Positions 14,744 through 23,023 of a stretch of DNA of 47,799 nt are shown here, one piece after another. The notes below the pieces were generated by a model that was not told where the DNA came from, made no database searches, and saw nothing but the letters and a program-made list of their open reading frames with translations. Made by a program: the position numbers and the translations under genes. The DNA is from DATKBT01 sp035546295 (lineage in GTDB: Bacteria > Acidobacteriota > Thermoanaerobaculia > Multivoradales > Multivoraceae), in NCBI GenBank assembly GCA_035546295.1, contig DATKBT010000045.1, positions 1-47,799 on the forward strand, given 5' to 3'. Every line of letters starts with the position of its first letter. Position 1 is the stretch's first letter.

Positions 14744-16171
14744 ATGCCCGATCAGGTCGACGCTCCGGCGAACCCGCTTCACGAGCGCTACGCCTCGAGA
14801 GAGATGGGACGGCTGTTCTCGGCGGAGCATCGCTACGGGACGTGGCGCAGGATCTGGATCGCCCTCGCCGAGTGCCAACGCGAGCTCGGGCTGCCGATCA
14901 CGGAAGGCCACCTCGCCGCCCTGCGCAACGCGCCGGCCATCGACTTCGACCGCGTCGCCGAGCTCGAGCGTCAGACTCGGCACGACGTCGTCGCTCACCT
15001 GCGCCACTTCGCCGAACAGGCCGGCGAGGCCGGCGGCATCCTGCACCTCGGAGCCACCAGCGCCTTCGTCACCGACAACACCGACGCTCTCGTCGTGCGC
15101 GAGGCCCTCGACCTGCTCCTGTCCAGGCTCGCCAGGGTCCTCCACGAGCTGCGCGGATTCGCCGAGCGCCACCGCGAGCTCCCGTGCCTCGCCTACACGC
15201 ACTTCCAGCCGGCGCAGCTCACCACCGTCGGCAAGCGCGCCTGTCTGTGGCTCCAGGACCTGCTCACCGACGGCCAGGAGCTCGAGCGGCGCCGCGACGG
15301 CCTGCGGTGTCGCGGGGCAAAGGGGACCACCGGCACCCAGGCCAGCTTCCTGACCCTGTTCTCGGGCGATCACGAGCGGGTCCGGGAGCTCGACCGCCGG
15401 ATCGCCGAGCGACTGGGCTTCGCGGCGAGCTGGCCGGTGACCGGACAGACCTATCCCCGCAAACAGGACAGCCAGGTGCTCGCTGCGCTCTCCGGCGTCG
15501 CCGAGAGCTGTCACAAGATGGGCACCGACCTGCGTCTCCTCCAGGGGGTCGGCGAGCTCTCCGAGCCGTTCGACGAGAAGCAGGTGGGGTCCTCGGCGAT
15601 GGCCTACAAGCGCAACCCGGTGCGCGCCGAGCGCATGTGCTCGCTCGCCCGGCGGCTGATCACCGACAGTCTCAACGGAGCTCTCAACGCCTCGACACAG
15701 TGGCTCGAGCGCAGCCTCGACGATTCGGCGAATCGGCGTCTGGTGCTCACCGACAGCCTGCTCACCGCCGATGCCGTCCTCGGACTGGCCGGCGGCATCT
15801 GCGCGGGCCTGCGGGTGCACCCGGAGGCGATCTCGGCGCGGGTCGAGCGCGAGATCCCGTTCATGGCGACCGAGACCTTCCTGATGGAGGCGTCGCTGCG
15901 CGGCGGCGATCGGCAGGAGCTCCACGAGGCGATCCGCGGCTACAGCCTCGAGGCTCACGCGGTCGTTGCAGGCGGTGGCCAGAACCGGCTCCTCGACGCG
16001 ATCGCGGCCGACGCCCGCTTCGGTCTCTCGCTCGAAGAGCTCCGCTCGATGCTCGATCCGGTCGCCTTCACCGGCCGCTCCGCCCGCCAGGTGTCCGAGC
16101 TCCTGGAGGAGCACGTCGACCCCTTCATCGCTCGCCTGAATCCAGCTCCGGTCGAGCAGCCCCGCGTGTGA
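14744..16171 (+). CDS. purB: Adenylosuccinate lyase, animal-type subgroup
   Basis: The 475-residue enzyme cleaves adenylosuccinate and SAICAR to fumarate plus AMP or AICAR. The fumarase-superfamily signature GSSAMAYKRNPVRAER is intact, with the catalytic Ser in the GSS loop and the catalytic His in YTHFQPAQLTTVGKR. Several segments, such as THFQPAQLTTVGKRACLW, KGTTGTQASFL, LDDSANRR and PFMATET, match the vertebrate ADSL pattern more closely than the Bacillus or E. coli forms, as I recall those sequences. It is followed 24 bases later by rlpA on the same strand. Confidence 0.95.
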   Translation: MPDQVDAPANPLHERYASREMGRLFSAEHRYGTWRRIWIALAECQRELGLPITEGHLAALRNAPAIDFDRVAELERQTRHDVVAHLRHFAEQAGEAGGILHLGATSAFVTDNTDALVVREALDLLLSRLARVLHELRGFAERHRELPCLAYTHFQPAQLTTVGKRACLWLQDLLTDGQELERRRDGLRCRGAKGTTGTQASFLTLFSGDHERVRELDRRIAERLGFAASWPVTGQTYPRKQDSQVLAALSGVAESCHKMGTDLRLLQGVGELSEPFDEKQVGSSAMAYKRNPVRAERMCSLARRLITDSLNGALNASTQWLERSLDDSANRRLVLTDSLLTADAVLGLAGGICAGLRVHPEAISARVEREIPFMATETFLMEASLRGGDRQELHEAIRGYSLEAHAVVAGGGQNRLLDAIAADARFGLSLEELRSMLDPVAFTGRSARQVSELLEEHVDPFIARLNPAPVEQPRV

Positions 16172-16195
16172 ACGTCGCAGTTTCCTGTCTCATCC

Positions 16196-16876
16196 ATGAG
16201 CGCAGCCACCAGGCTCTCCGGCATCGCTGCTGCGACCGTCCTCCTCGCGGGCGCCGCGATCGGCTGCGCCGGGCGCGCGGAACGACCGGTGTCACCGACT
16301 CGCGAGAGCTTCACCCAGCGCGGCAAGGCCTCCTGGTACGGCGCGAAGTTCCAGGGGCGCAGCACGGCCAGCGGCGAGCTCTTCGACATGAACCTCCCCT
16401 CCGCTGCGCATCGCACGCTGCCCTTCGGCACCGTGGTGCGGGTGCGCAACCTCGACAACGGCCGCGAGATCGACGTGCGGATCAACGATCGCGGCCCGTT
16501 CGTGCGCGGCCGCATCGTCGACCTGTCGCGCGCCGCGGCCGAGGAGCTGGGAATGATCGCCGCCGGGGTCGCCGAGGTGAGGCTGTGGGTGGTGGTGTGG
16601 CCCGGCGAGACGGTGGCGTTCGCGAGCCTCGGCCGCAGAGAGCCCGCCGGCGGTGCCAGCTCGACGCTTCAGGCAGGCGCGTTCGTGGCGAGGGAGCGGG
16701 CCGAGCGTCTGGCGAAGCTCATTCGCCGCTTCGATCGGAGGGCGCGCGTGTACTCGGACGGCGGCTGGCACCGCGTTCAGGTCCGAGACCTGGACCCGCG
16801 AGACGCGGAGAAGCTGCGAGAGCGCCTGCGCGCCGAGGGGATCGAGGCGGTCGTGCTGGACGGCGCGACGTCCTGA
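16196..16876 (+). CDS. rlpA: RlpA-like septal-ring lytic transglycosylase, lipoprotein with DPBB and SPOR domains
   Basis: The N-terminus is a lipoprotein signal (hydrophobic TVLLAGAAIGCAG with lipobox AIGC, Cys24). A double-psi beta-barrel domain follows: GKASWYGAKFQGRSTASGE, LPFGTVVRVRNLDNGR and VRINDRGPFVRGRIVDLSRAAAEELGM, including the His/Asp-type pattern with Asp in NDRGPF. A C-terminal SPOR domain (about 150-224; LQAGAFVARERAERLAKLI, HRVQVRDL) would bind denuded septal glycan. In Pseudomonas RlpA cleaves naked glycan strands during separation. The gene follows purB closely and has no obvious ribosome-binding site of its own. Confidence 0.93.
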   Translation: MSAATRLSGIAAATVLLAGAAIGCAGRAERPVSPTRESFTQRGKASWYGAKFQGRSTASGELFDMNLPSAAHRTLPFGTVVRVRNLDNGREIDVRINDRGPFVRGRIVDLSRAAAEELGMIAAGVAEVRLWVVVWPGETVAFASLGRREPAGGASSTLQAGAFVARERAERLAKLIRRFDRRARVYSDGGWHRVQVRDLDPRDAEKLRERLRAEGIEAVVLDGATS

Positions 16877-16948
16877 GCGGGGCGCCCGGGGAGGGAGGAG
16901 TGGGGACGCGCTCGCTCACCCGAGCTCGATCGACCGCGGTTTCCCGGC

Positions 16949-17036
16949 GACGCGCCGCAGGCGCTGGGTTTTGGCCCGCTTCGCAGGCTCAGCGCGCCTC
17001 ACCGTCTCTCGCTTCGGCTCGCCCTCAGCTCGAGGT
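16949..17036. repeat. Dispersed intergenic repeat, copy A
   Basis: About 88 bases align with 47400-47486 with few differences and small gaps, starting GACGCGCCG and running through CTTCGCAG and CGCTTCGGCT. The first 25 bases also match 25895-25919. It sits in a convergent gap and does not code. Just after it, CTCAG is repeated three times (17051-17066). Confidence 0.75.
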
Positions 17037-17161
17037 GGAGCCGGGATGGTCTCAGCTCAGCTCAGCTAGGTCGACTAGGCCAGCGTGAAGTTCACAAACG
17101 GTCGAGGTTCGATCAAGCCGCTGCGCTCGCCCAGAGCAACCGCTGTGGCCTGGTCGACCCA

Positions 17162-17338
17162 GCCGCGCCCGCTTGCGGGCTTGCGGCGCACGAGTGATCG
17201 GCTAGCGGGCTCGTGGTATGACCGCGCCGCGACCTCCCTGCTCGTTGGGGAGTGGTGAACACCACGAGCCCGCTAGCTTTGTGAGCCCTGGTCTCGCGCT
17301 TGTGCGAGGCCGATGACCGCCGCCCGCCGCAGGGCGGC
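17162..17338. other. Structured convergent intergenic region with 17-bp perfect inverted repeat
   Basis: In the 520-base gap between rlpA and serA I see four strong foldbacks: a two-part hairpin at 17162-17187; a perfect 17-bp inverted repeat, 17201-17217 with 17261-17277 (43-bp spacer); an alternative small hairpin GTGGT-GAAC-ACCAC at 17252-17265 that competes for the right arm; and GCCGCCC/GGGCGGC at 17319-17338. CTCGC/GCGAG at 17293-17308 adds a fifth. No ORF is credible. It could be a bidirectional terminator array, a small structured RNA or a palindromic mobile element. Confidence 0.6.
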
Positions 17339-17396
17339 AAGAACTTCCGCTAGCCGAGTCGACCTGGCGGGAGATGTGCCACTCAGCGCGCAGAGG

Positions 17397-18974
17397 CTAG
17401 CCGAGATCGACGAGGTCCACCCGGCGGACCTCGTCGAGGCTCTCGAGCGCCTCCATGCAGGATTCCTCGGGCGCGTTGTCGAGCCGTAGCACCGCCATCG
17501 CGTCGTCCTGGCCCGGCCGCCGCGCGAGGTGGATGTCGGCGATGTTGACGCCGGCGTCCCCCAGCAGGGTTCCGACCTTGCCGACCACGCCCGGCGTGTC
17601 GCGGTTGCGTAGCACCAGCAGGAGACCCTCGGGCTGGAACTCGAGCCGGAAGCCGCCGAGACCGACGACGCGCAGCCGGTCGTCAGTCGAGAGGGTGCCG
17701 GCGACCTCGACCTCTCCCTGCGCGCCGCGCACCCGCACGCTGACCAGGTGGGCGAACTCTCCGCTCTGCGGGTGTGTCGCCCGCATCAGCTCGATCGCTC
17801 GCTCGCGCGCGAGCGCCTCGGCGTTCACGTAGTTGACGGCTTCCCCGAGGAAGGGTGAGAGCGCTCCCCGCAGGCCGGCGACCGAGACCGGGACGGCGAG
17901 CGCGTCCTCGAGACCGTAAAGGTCGACCCGGACGCGGTCGATGCTCCCCCGATGCATGGCCGACGCAAAGCGGCCGAGCAGCTCCCCGAGACGCAGGTAC
18001 GGCTCGCCGCGGGTCCCGGCCGGCCGGAACGGCAGGTTGACGGCGGAAACGGTGAGCGAGCCCTCGAGCGCCAGGATCACCATCCGGGCGATCTCGGTGG
18101 CGATGCGCTCCTGAGCCTCGTGGGTCTGAGCGCCGATGTGGGGCGTGGCGACCACCCGCCGGTGCGCCGCCAGCCGGTAATCGGCGGGCGGCTCCTGGGC
18201 GAAGACGTCGAGCGCGGCGCCGCCGAGCCGGCCCGCGTCGAGCGCCTCGAGCAGCGCCTCTTCGTCGATCACTCCGCCGCGGCCGCAGTTGACCACCATC
18301 GCCGTGTCCTTGAGCAGGGCGAGCCGCTCGCGATCGAGCAGGTTGCGGGTCTGGTCGGTGAGCGGCGTGTGGAAGGTCAGGGCGTCGACCCGCGGTAGCA
18401 TCTCCTCGAGCGTCTCCACTGGCTCGACGTCGAGACCGCGCGCCACCTCCGCGCTGAGAAACGGATCGTAGGCAAGCACCTCCATCTCGAAGGCGCGCGC
18501 ACGCTGCGCCACTCGCTGGCCGATCTGACCGAAGCCGATGATGCCGAGCGTCTTGCCGTACAGCTCGACGCCGACGTGACTCTTGCGGTCCCAGGTCTCG
18601 GCCTTGAGCGAGCGGTCGGCGTCGACCACCCGTCGCGCCAAGGCCAGGAGCAACGCGAAGGTGTGCTCGGTCGCCGAGAGGAGGTTGGCGGTTGGGGAGT
18701 TGACGACCAGCACTCCGCGCTCGGTGGCCGCCGCCACGTCGATGTTGTCGACACCGATCCCGGCGCGGCCCACCACTCGCAGGGAGCCCGCCGCCAACAG
18801 CAGATCTCTGGTGACCTTGGTGGCGCTGCGCACGACGAGGGCGTCGTAGCCGTCGATGATCTCGAGGAGCCGCGGCCGGTCCTCCTCGCTCAGGACGTCG
18901 ACGGTCGCGCCGCTCTCGCGCAGCTTCTCGATGCCCGACGTCTCCAGAGAATCGGCGATCAGTATCCGGCTCAT
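17397..18974 (-). CDS. serA: D-3-phosphoglycerate dehydrogenase, long form with ACT domain
   Basis: SerA oxidises 3-phosphoglycerate with NAD, opening serine synthesis. The 525-residue protein has the catalytic and nucleotide-binding domains (GRAGIGVDNID, LGIIGFGQIGQRVA), active-site Arg232 (NCGRGGVIDEEAL), Glu261 (DVFAQEPP) and His279 (TPHIGAQT), an intervening allosteric-substrate-binding domain (about 315-445) and a C-terminal ACT domain (LLLVLRNRDTPGVVGKVGTLL, INIADIHL-like VNIADIHL), the usual site of serine feedback. I chose ATG at 18974, 9 bases after GGGGGCG; an in-frame ATG at 18983 is the alternative. A perfect 9-bp hairpin lies upstream at 18999-19020. Confidence 0.96.
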   Translation of the reverse strand: MSRILIADSLETSGIEKLRESGATVDVLSEEDRPRLLEIIDGYDALVVRSATKVTRDLLLAAGSLRVVGRAGIGVDNIDVAAATERGVLVVNSPTANLLSATEHTFALLLALARRVVDADRSLKAETWDRKSHVGVELYGKTLGIIGFGQIGQRVAQRARAFEMEVLAYDPFLSAEVARGLDVEPVETLEEMLPRVDALTFHTPLTDQTRNLLDRERLALLKDTAMVVNCGRGGVIDEEALLEALDAGRLGGAALDVFAQEPPADYRLAAHRRVVATPHIGAQTHEAQERIATEIARMVILALEGSLTVSAVNLPFRPAGTRGEPYLRLGELLGRFASAMHRGSIDRVRVDLYGLEDALAVPVSVAGLRGALSPFLGEAVNYVNAEALARERAIELMRATHPQSGEFAHLVSVRVRGAQGEVEVAGTLSTDDRLRVVGLGGFRLEFQPEGLLLVLRNRDTPGVVGKVGTLLGDAGVNIADIHLARRPGQDDAMAVLRLDNAPEESCMEALESLDEVRRVDLVDLG

Positions 18975-18998
18975 CGCAACCATCGCCCCCGAGGGTCA

Positions 18999-19020
18999 CG
19001 GACGCCGACGACGGCGTCCG
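18999..19020 (-). terminator. Perfect 9-bp hairpin before serA
   Basis: CGGACGCCG (18999-19007) and CGGCGTCCG (19012-19020) close a 4-base loop. It may terminate the moaC-namZ-hypothetical transcript, which ends at 19170, or act in the serA leader. There is no T-run. Confidence 0.45.
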
Positions 19021-19169
19021 GTCGTGATCGTTTTCGCCCGGGCGCTCCCCGGCAGGCGCCGGACTGTATCGGAGAGCAGCCGCAGCTTCGGCGCTTCCCC
19101 TCGGCGGCAACCCGGGACGAGAGCATCTCCGGCTCCGGAAAGGGTGTCCTCCACTCCAGGAGCGGTCTT

Positions 19170-19631
19170 CTACAGCCTGGGGCGGCGAAGACGCCCGACG
19201 AGCTGCTCGGTGGTGAGCACCCGCTCGCGCCCCTCGCCGGTGACCAGCTTCCAGCTCCCACGGCCCTCGGCGTCGCGATCCCGCGAACGCACGCTCCACA
19301 GTCGGGCCGGCGCCAGTCGGCGGTCGATCCGCACTCCGGGGCGCGAAGGGTCGCCGCTGATCAGCACCAGAGCACAGCCGAGGAAGTGCCCGCGTATCAG
19401 GTCGGCGAGCACCGGCTCGCCCTGAATCGGCTTGAGGGCGAGGCTCGCCCCGGCGCCGACCGCGAGCGCCCTGGACATTCCGGAGCGCACCGCCGGCTCG
19501 AGCTCGGGGACCCCCGAGATCGGGGCGAGATGGAGCCATCCGACGCGCAGGTCACGCTCGCGCGCCGCGGCCGTCAGGGGCTCGAACCGTGCCGGTGGCT
19601 CGAGCACCCAGCACAGGTGCGGAGCCTTCAC
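19170..19631 (-). CDS. Hypothetical protein coupled to namZ
   Basis: A 153-residue product begins at GTG 19631, which overlaps the namZ TGA (GTGA, 19628-19631), and has GGGAG upstream. It reads MKAPHLCWVLEPPARFEPLT early and includes LALKPIQGEPVLADLIRGHF and LISGDPSRPGVRIDRRLAPA. There is no signal peptide or membrane segment. The composition is globular, not low-complexity. I recognise no family. Context suggests a partner of NamZ in sugar or cell-wall salvage, but that is only guilt by association. Confidence 0.7.
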   Translation of the reverse strand: MKAPHLCWVLEPPARFEPLTAAARERDLRVGWLHLAPISGVPELEPAVRSGMSRALAVGAGASLALKPIQGEPVLADLIRGHFLGCALVLISGDPSRPGVRIDRRLAPARLWSVRSRDRDAEGRGSWKLVTGEGRERVLTTEQLVGRLRRPRL

Positions 19632-20872
19632 CGGCGCACTCCCGAGGGCCCGCTCGATCCTGACGCGGGCCCACCCGGTCCTGACGCCGGGTAGAGCAGA
19701 TGACCGGCGCGCTCCCTGCGGAACGACTCCTCGTCCCCAGACCAGGAGTCGATCCAGCGCAGCAGCTCGTCGTTGCCGCCCCCCCCACGGCGCTCGACGA
19801 TCCTCCGCAGCTCGGGGGTGCCGGCGAGGAGGTCGATCGCAGGTGTGTCGTTGACGAACTCGTAGGGCTGGCGCCGCCAGGCAAAGGCGTCCCCGAGCTC
19901 CGCGGCGAGGGTCGCGAGCAGTCGCACTCCCAGCCGATAGGGGCGCACGGCCCGGGGGTCGACCACCACCACCTCGAAGCCGGCGCAGACGACGCCGGCG
20001 TGCTTCTGGAACTGCGGCCTGAACAGCGCCGGCAGGAACCTCACCCCCGGTTCCCCGAGCGCCTCGAGGGCGTCGACGAGGGCCGGCGCATCGACCCCCG
20101 GGGCTCCGACGAGCGCGAAGGGCCGAGTCGTGCCGCGGCCCTCGGAGAGCTCCGTGGCCTCGATCAGGCAGAGGCCGGGGTAGAGCAGAGCGGTGATCGC
20201 CGACGGCATGTTCGGCGAAGGCGCGATCCAGGGTGTCGAGCCGTCGAGGGCCAGCGACTCCCGCCGCCATCCGTCGAGCCGGAACACCTCGAGCGCGTCG
20301 CGATCCCAGCCCCGCCGGCTCGCCTCGAGGAGCACCAGCTCGGCGAGGGTGAGACCGTGGCGTGCGGGAAGGGAGAAGGCGCTGACGAAGGACTCGAGGC
20401 CGGGGGAGACGAGGTTTCCTTCGACCACCTCGCCGCCGAGCGGGTTGGGACGGTCCAGGATCCACACCTCACAGCCGGCGGCGAGCGCCACCTCGGCGGT
20501 CCAGACCGCGGTGGCGGCGAAGGTGTAGTAGCGGGCGCCGACGTCGGCGAGATCGATGACGACGAGATCGACGTCGGCGAGCGCCGAGGGATCCGGCCGC
20601 AGCGACTCTGCCTCGTCGCCGTAGAGCGAGACCACCGGGATGCCGGTCCAGGGATCCGCTCCCTCGCGCGCCGGCACCATGTCCTGCTCGACGCCGTAGA
20701 AGCCGTGCTCGGGCGCCAGCAGGAGGGCGGGGGCACGACCCCGCCCGGCCAGCGCGCGATGCGCGAGCTCCCAGGTCGCGCTCACCGACGCCTGGTGAGC
20801 GAGCAGCGCATAGCGCCGACCGCGCAGACGGTCGACCTCTGCGAGCAGGCGATCGAGACCGACCTTCGTCAT
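19628..20872 (-). CDS. namZ: DUF1343 / NamZ-type exo-beta-N-acetylmuramidase
   Basis: The 414-residue protein carries the DUF1343 order of motifs: LLAPEHGFYGVEQDMVPA, GIPVVSLYGDEAESLRPDP, VDLVVIDLADVGARYYTF, WILDRPNPLGGEVVEGN, WIAPSPNMPSAITALLYPG, CLIEATELSEGRGTTRPFALVGAP and FRPQFQKHAG. NamZ enzymes remove N-acetylmuramic acid from the non-reducing end of peptidoglycan fragments. The usual DIQDVG is DLADVG here. There is no signal peptide from the ATG at 20872, so this copy is predicted to be cytoplasmic, suited to salvage of imported muropeptides. The ATG overlaps the moaC stop (ATGA) and the stop overlaps the next gene (GTGA). Confidence 0.88.
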   Translation of the reverse strand: MTKVGLDRLLAEVDRLRGRRYALLAHQASVSATWELAHRALAGRGRAPALLLAPEHGFYGVEQDMVPAREGADPWTGIPVVSLYGDEAESLRPDPSALADVDLVVIDLADVGARYYTFAATAVWTAEVALAAGCEVWILDRPNPLGGEVVEGNLVSPGLESFVSAFSLPARHGLTLAELVLLEASRRGWDRDALEVFRLDGWRRESLALDGSTPWIAPSPNMPSAITALLYPGLCLIEATELSEGRGTTRPFALVGAPGVDAPALVDALEALGEPGVRFLPALFRPQFQKHAGVVCAGFEVVVVDPRAVRPYRLGVRLLATLAAELGDAFAWRRQPYEFVNDTPAIDLLAGTPELRRIVERRGGGGNDELLRWIDSWSGDEESFRRERAGHLLYPASGPGGPASGSSGPSGVRR

Positions 20873-21381
20873 CCGACCGCACTGGAGTCGGAGCCCTGCC
20901 GCCGATAGTCGCCGCTGCGACCTCCGCTCTTCGATTCGAGCCGCAGGTCGGTGATCGACGCGGCGCGATCGACCGCCTTGACCATGTCGTAGATCGCCAG
21001 CGCCGCGACCGCGCAGGCGGTGAGCGCCTCCATCTCGGCGCCGGTGCGCGCGGTGGCGACCACCCGGCTGCGCACGACGACCCCCGCACCGCCCGATCCC
21101 TCGTCGGCGAACGGCTCGACCTCGACGTCGACCTGATCGAGCGGCAGCGGATGCGCGAGCGGAATCAGCTCGCCGGTCCGCTTGGCGGCGAGGACGCCCG
21201 CGAGCTGCGCGACCACCCGTGCGTCCCCCTTGGGCAGCGCCTCGAGACGATCGACGGTCTCGCGCTCGAGCAGCACGCGGCAGGACGCCTCGGCCATTCG
21301 ACGGGTGACGGCCTTCGCCGAGACGTCGACCATCCGCGCACTGCCCTGCTCGTCGAGGTGGCTGAAGGACCGTTCGTCCAT
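20869..21381 (-). CDS. moaC: Cyclic pyranopterin monophosphate synthase
   Basis: MoaC forms cyclic pyranopterin monophosphate in the first stage of molybdenum cofactor synthesis. Signature segments are FSHLDEQGSARMVDVSAKA, LAAKRTGELIPLAHPLPLDQVDV, ARTGAEMEALTACAVAALAIYDMVKAVDRAA (given here in parts) and LESKSGGRSG. The conserved Lys of DMVKAVD and the HPLPL motif are intact. Length (170 aa) is normal. No other moa gene is in the window, so the rest of the pathway lies elsewhere; the coupling to namZ is unexpected. Confidence 0.95.
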   Translation of the reverse strand: MDERSFSHLDEQGSARMVDVSAKAVTRRMAEASCRVLLERETVDRLEALPKGDARVVAQLAGVLAAKRTGELIPLAHPLPLDQVDVEVEPFADEGSGGAGVVVRSRVVATARTGAEMEALTACAVAALAIYDMVKAVDRAASITDLRLESKSGGRSGDYRRQGSDSSAVG

Positions 21382-21650
21382 GGGCGGCTCCGGGCGGTAG
21401 ATGACGACAGGCGTCGCTCGACGAGCTCGCGCGGCACGTCCCTGCGCGCAGCAAGACGCTGCAGGACGCGCACGAGAGCACCGGCTCGAAGGAGTCCCTC
21501 GCGACCGGCCGGCGACGGCACGAGCCCCAACAGAGCCGTCGGGACCGGACGGCCGCAGTATCGTAGCAGCGCCTTGCTCGGCGGCTCGCGACCCCAGAGC
21601 GAGAGCGGCGCCGTGGCCGCTCCGGGAAGAGCGAGCTCGGCGGGTCGTCC

Positions 21651-22346
21651 ATGTCCTTCGCCATCGTCATCCCCACCCTCGACGAGCAGTCCGTGCTCGG
21701 CCCCACGCTCGACGCGGCCCGGCGTCACCTGCGCTGCGAGGAGGGAGACCTGCTCGTGGTCTCGGACGGCGGCAGCCGCGACGCCACGCTGACGCTGGCT
21801 CGCGAGGCCGGGGCCGAGATCGTCGAGGGCAGACCGGGCCGGGGGGTGCAGCTCTCGCTCGGTGCACGGCACGCGCTCGAGCGCGGAGCGACGTCGCTGC
21901 TGTTCCTCCACGCCGACACCAAGCTTCCCGAGGGCGCGCGCGACCTGGTTCTCGCTCGCCTGCGATCGGGGGCGGTCGGGGGCGGCTTCCTGATCTCGTT
22001 CGTCCCCGAAACACGGCTGCTGCGCCTGGGCGCCAGGCTGGTGTCGATGCGCACCAGGCTGCTGCGCATCCCGCTCGGCGATCAGGCTCAGTTCGCCTCG
22101 GCCGACGCCTACCGCGCCGCCGGCGGCTTTCCCGAGTGGCCGCTGCTCGAGGACGTCGAGCTGCTGCGGCGCCTCAAGAGCGTCGGGCGGCTCGCCATCG
22201 TCGAGCTGCCGGTGGCGACCGCTGCGCGGCGCTTCTCGACCGTCGGCGTGGTGAGGGCCGTGGCGATCAACTGGACGATCTGGGGCCTGTACGCGATCGG
22301 CGTGCGGCCTCCGACCCTGGCCCGGCTCTACGGAAGGATCCGTTGA
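21651..22346 (+). CDS. Family 2 glycosyltransferase (TIGR04283-like)
   Basis: The 231-residue protein opens with FAIVIPTLDEQSVLGPTL and VVSDGGSRDATLTLA, the GT-A nucleotide-sugar binding fold with its Asp-rich segment; HADTKLPEGA supplies the metal-binding DxD-like motif, and GDQAQFASADAYRAAGGFPEWPLLEDVELLRRLK is the acceptor-side motif with the ED catalytic pair. This set fits the 'rSAM/selenodomain-associated transferase 2' group. The usual radical-SAM partner is not nearby. There is no clear transmembrane helix. Acceptor and donor are unknown. It is divergent from moaC; 21382-21650 between them shows no other gene. Confidence 0.85.
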   Translation: MSFAIVIPTLDEQSVLGPTLDAARRHLRCEEGDLLVVSDGGSRDATLTLAREAGAEIVEGRPGRGVQLSLGARHALERGATSLLFLHADTKLPEGARDLVLARLRSGAVGGGFLISFVPETRLLRLGARLVSMRTRLLRIPLGDQAQFASADAYRAAGGFPEWPLLEDVELLRRLKSVGRLAIVELPVATAARRFSTVGVVRAVAINWTIWGLYAIGVRPPTLARLYGRIR

Positions 22347-22366
22347 AAGGAGCGCCCGAACGCAAA

Positions 22367-22397
22367 CGAGCCCCGTCGGGAGATCCCGCGGGGCTCG
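22367..22397. terminator. Bidirectional terminator hairpin
   Basis: CGAGCCCC (22367-22374) pairs with GGGGCTCG (22390-22397), with an inner CGGGA/TCCCG stem. It lies just after the glycosyltransferase stop. A short CCTTTC run follows on plus. Confidence 0.7.
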
Positions 22398-22418
22398 CCG
22401 GTCCTTTCGATCAGGCGA

Positions 22419-22448
22419 TCGATCACGGCTCGATCGAACCGTGATCGA
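22419..22448 (-). terminator. Hairpin after the HU gene
   Basis: TCGATCACGG (22419-22428) and CCGTGATCGA (22439-22448) form a perfect 10-bp stem around a 10-base loop, 3 bases after the HU stop codon. Confidence 0.65.
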
Positions 22449-22451
22449 GGA

Positions 22452-22730
22452 TCAGTTCAGAGCTTCCTTCAGCTCCTTGCCGACCTTGAAGCGGACACCC
22501 TTGCTCGCCTTGATCCTGATCGTCTCGCCGGTCTTGGGATTGCGACCCTGACGGGCGGCGCGCTTGGAGACCGCGAAGCTGCCGAAGCCCGGGCACTGGA
22601 CGCGCTCGCCCTTCCTCAGGTGACGCGTGATCGCATCGAACACGGCGTCGAACGCATCGGCCGCCTGCTTCTTGGTCAGACCCTCGACATTGTCGGCCAC
22701 TCGGTCCACGATGTCCGCTTTACCTGCCAT
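22452..22730 (-). CDS. hup: HU family DNA-binding protein
   Basis: The 92-residue protein has the HU/IHF fold: two N-terminal helices (KADIVDRVADNVEGLTKKQA), then CPGFGSFAVSKRAARQGRNP, the signature with the GFGSF turn and the RxGRNP beta-arm whose Pro intercalates into DNA, and a C-terminal helix. It is more HU-like than IHF-like. A ribosome-binding site AAGGAGGAG precedes the ATG. Two candidate promoters lie upstream (22774-22804 and 23024-23052). Monocistronic, with hairpins behind it. Confidence 0.96.
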   Translation of the reverse strand: MAGKADIVDRVADNVEGLTKKQAADAFDAVFDAITRHLRKGERVQCPGFGSFAVSKRAARQGRNPKTGETIRIKASKGVRFKVGKELKEALN

Positions 22731-22773
22731 CGACTCCTCCTTGCAGTGAATTCATGCCTCTCTCTTGGCAACC

Positions 22774-22804
22774 ATTCAACCGAAAACAACGTTTTGTCTG
22801 TCAA
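22774..22804 (-). promoter_or_regulatory. Candidate proximal promoter of the HU gene
   Basis: TTGACA (22799-22804) and TTGAAT (22774-22779) on minus, with a 19-bp spacer. The -35 is perfect but the spacing is long. Confidence 0.45.
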
Positions 22805-23017
22805 CCTCCACCTGCTCGAACGCTCGACGACCGTCGGCCCGGCGGTTTTCGCTTGGATCCGATGGGCCTGCCCTGGTCGTGCCTCACCGCAGTCCGATTC
22901 GTCGACGACCGCTCGATCGTTGGGCATCGCGGCAAGAGGCTGTCCTCGAATGCCCGGTTGTTCGGCTCGAGCTGCCGAGAACCCGCGGGCGCACCAAACG
23001 GCTGCCCTGCGTTCGAT
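22805..23017 (-). other. Transcribed-looking region between distal promoter and HU; possible small RNA or leader
   Basis: The gap between rsmB and HU (22731-23197) has no credible ORF. A good promoter at 23024-23052 would yield an RNA through this stretch that is either a 290-base HU leader or a separate small RNA ending before the proximal promoter. The stem CTCGGC/GCCGAG near 22964-22981 is one local hairpin. It matches no RNA family I know (not SRP, 6S, tmRNA or RNase P). Confidence 0.35.
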
Positions 23018-23023
23018 TGCCAA

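Noticed and set aside
14842..17088. Long plus-strand frame over purB and rlpA
   Set aside because: Alternative frame, Arg/Pro-rich, overlapping two genes with clear domains.
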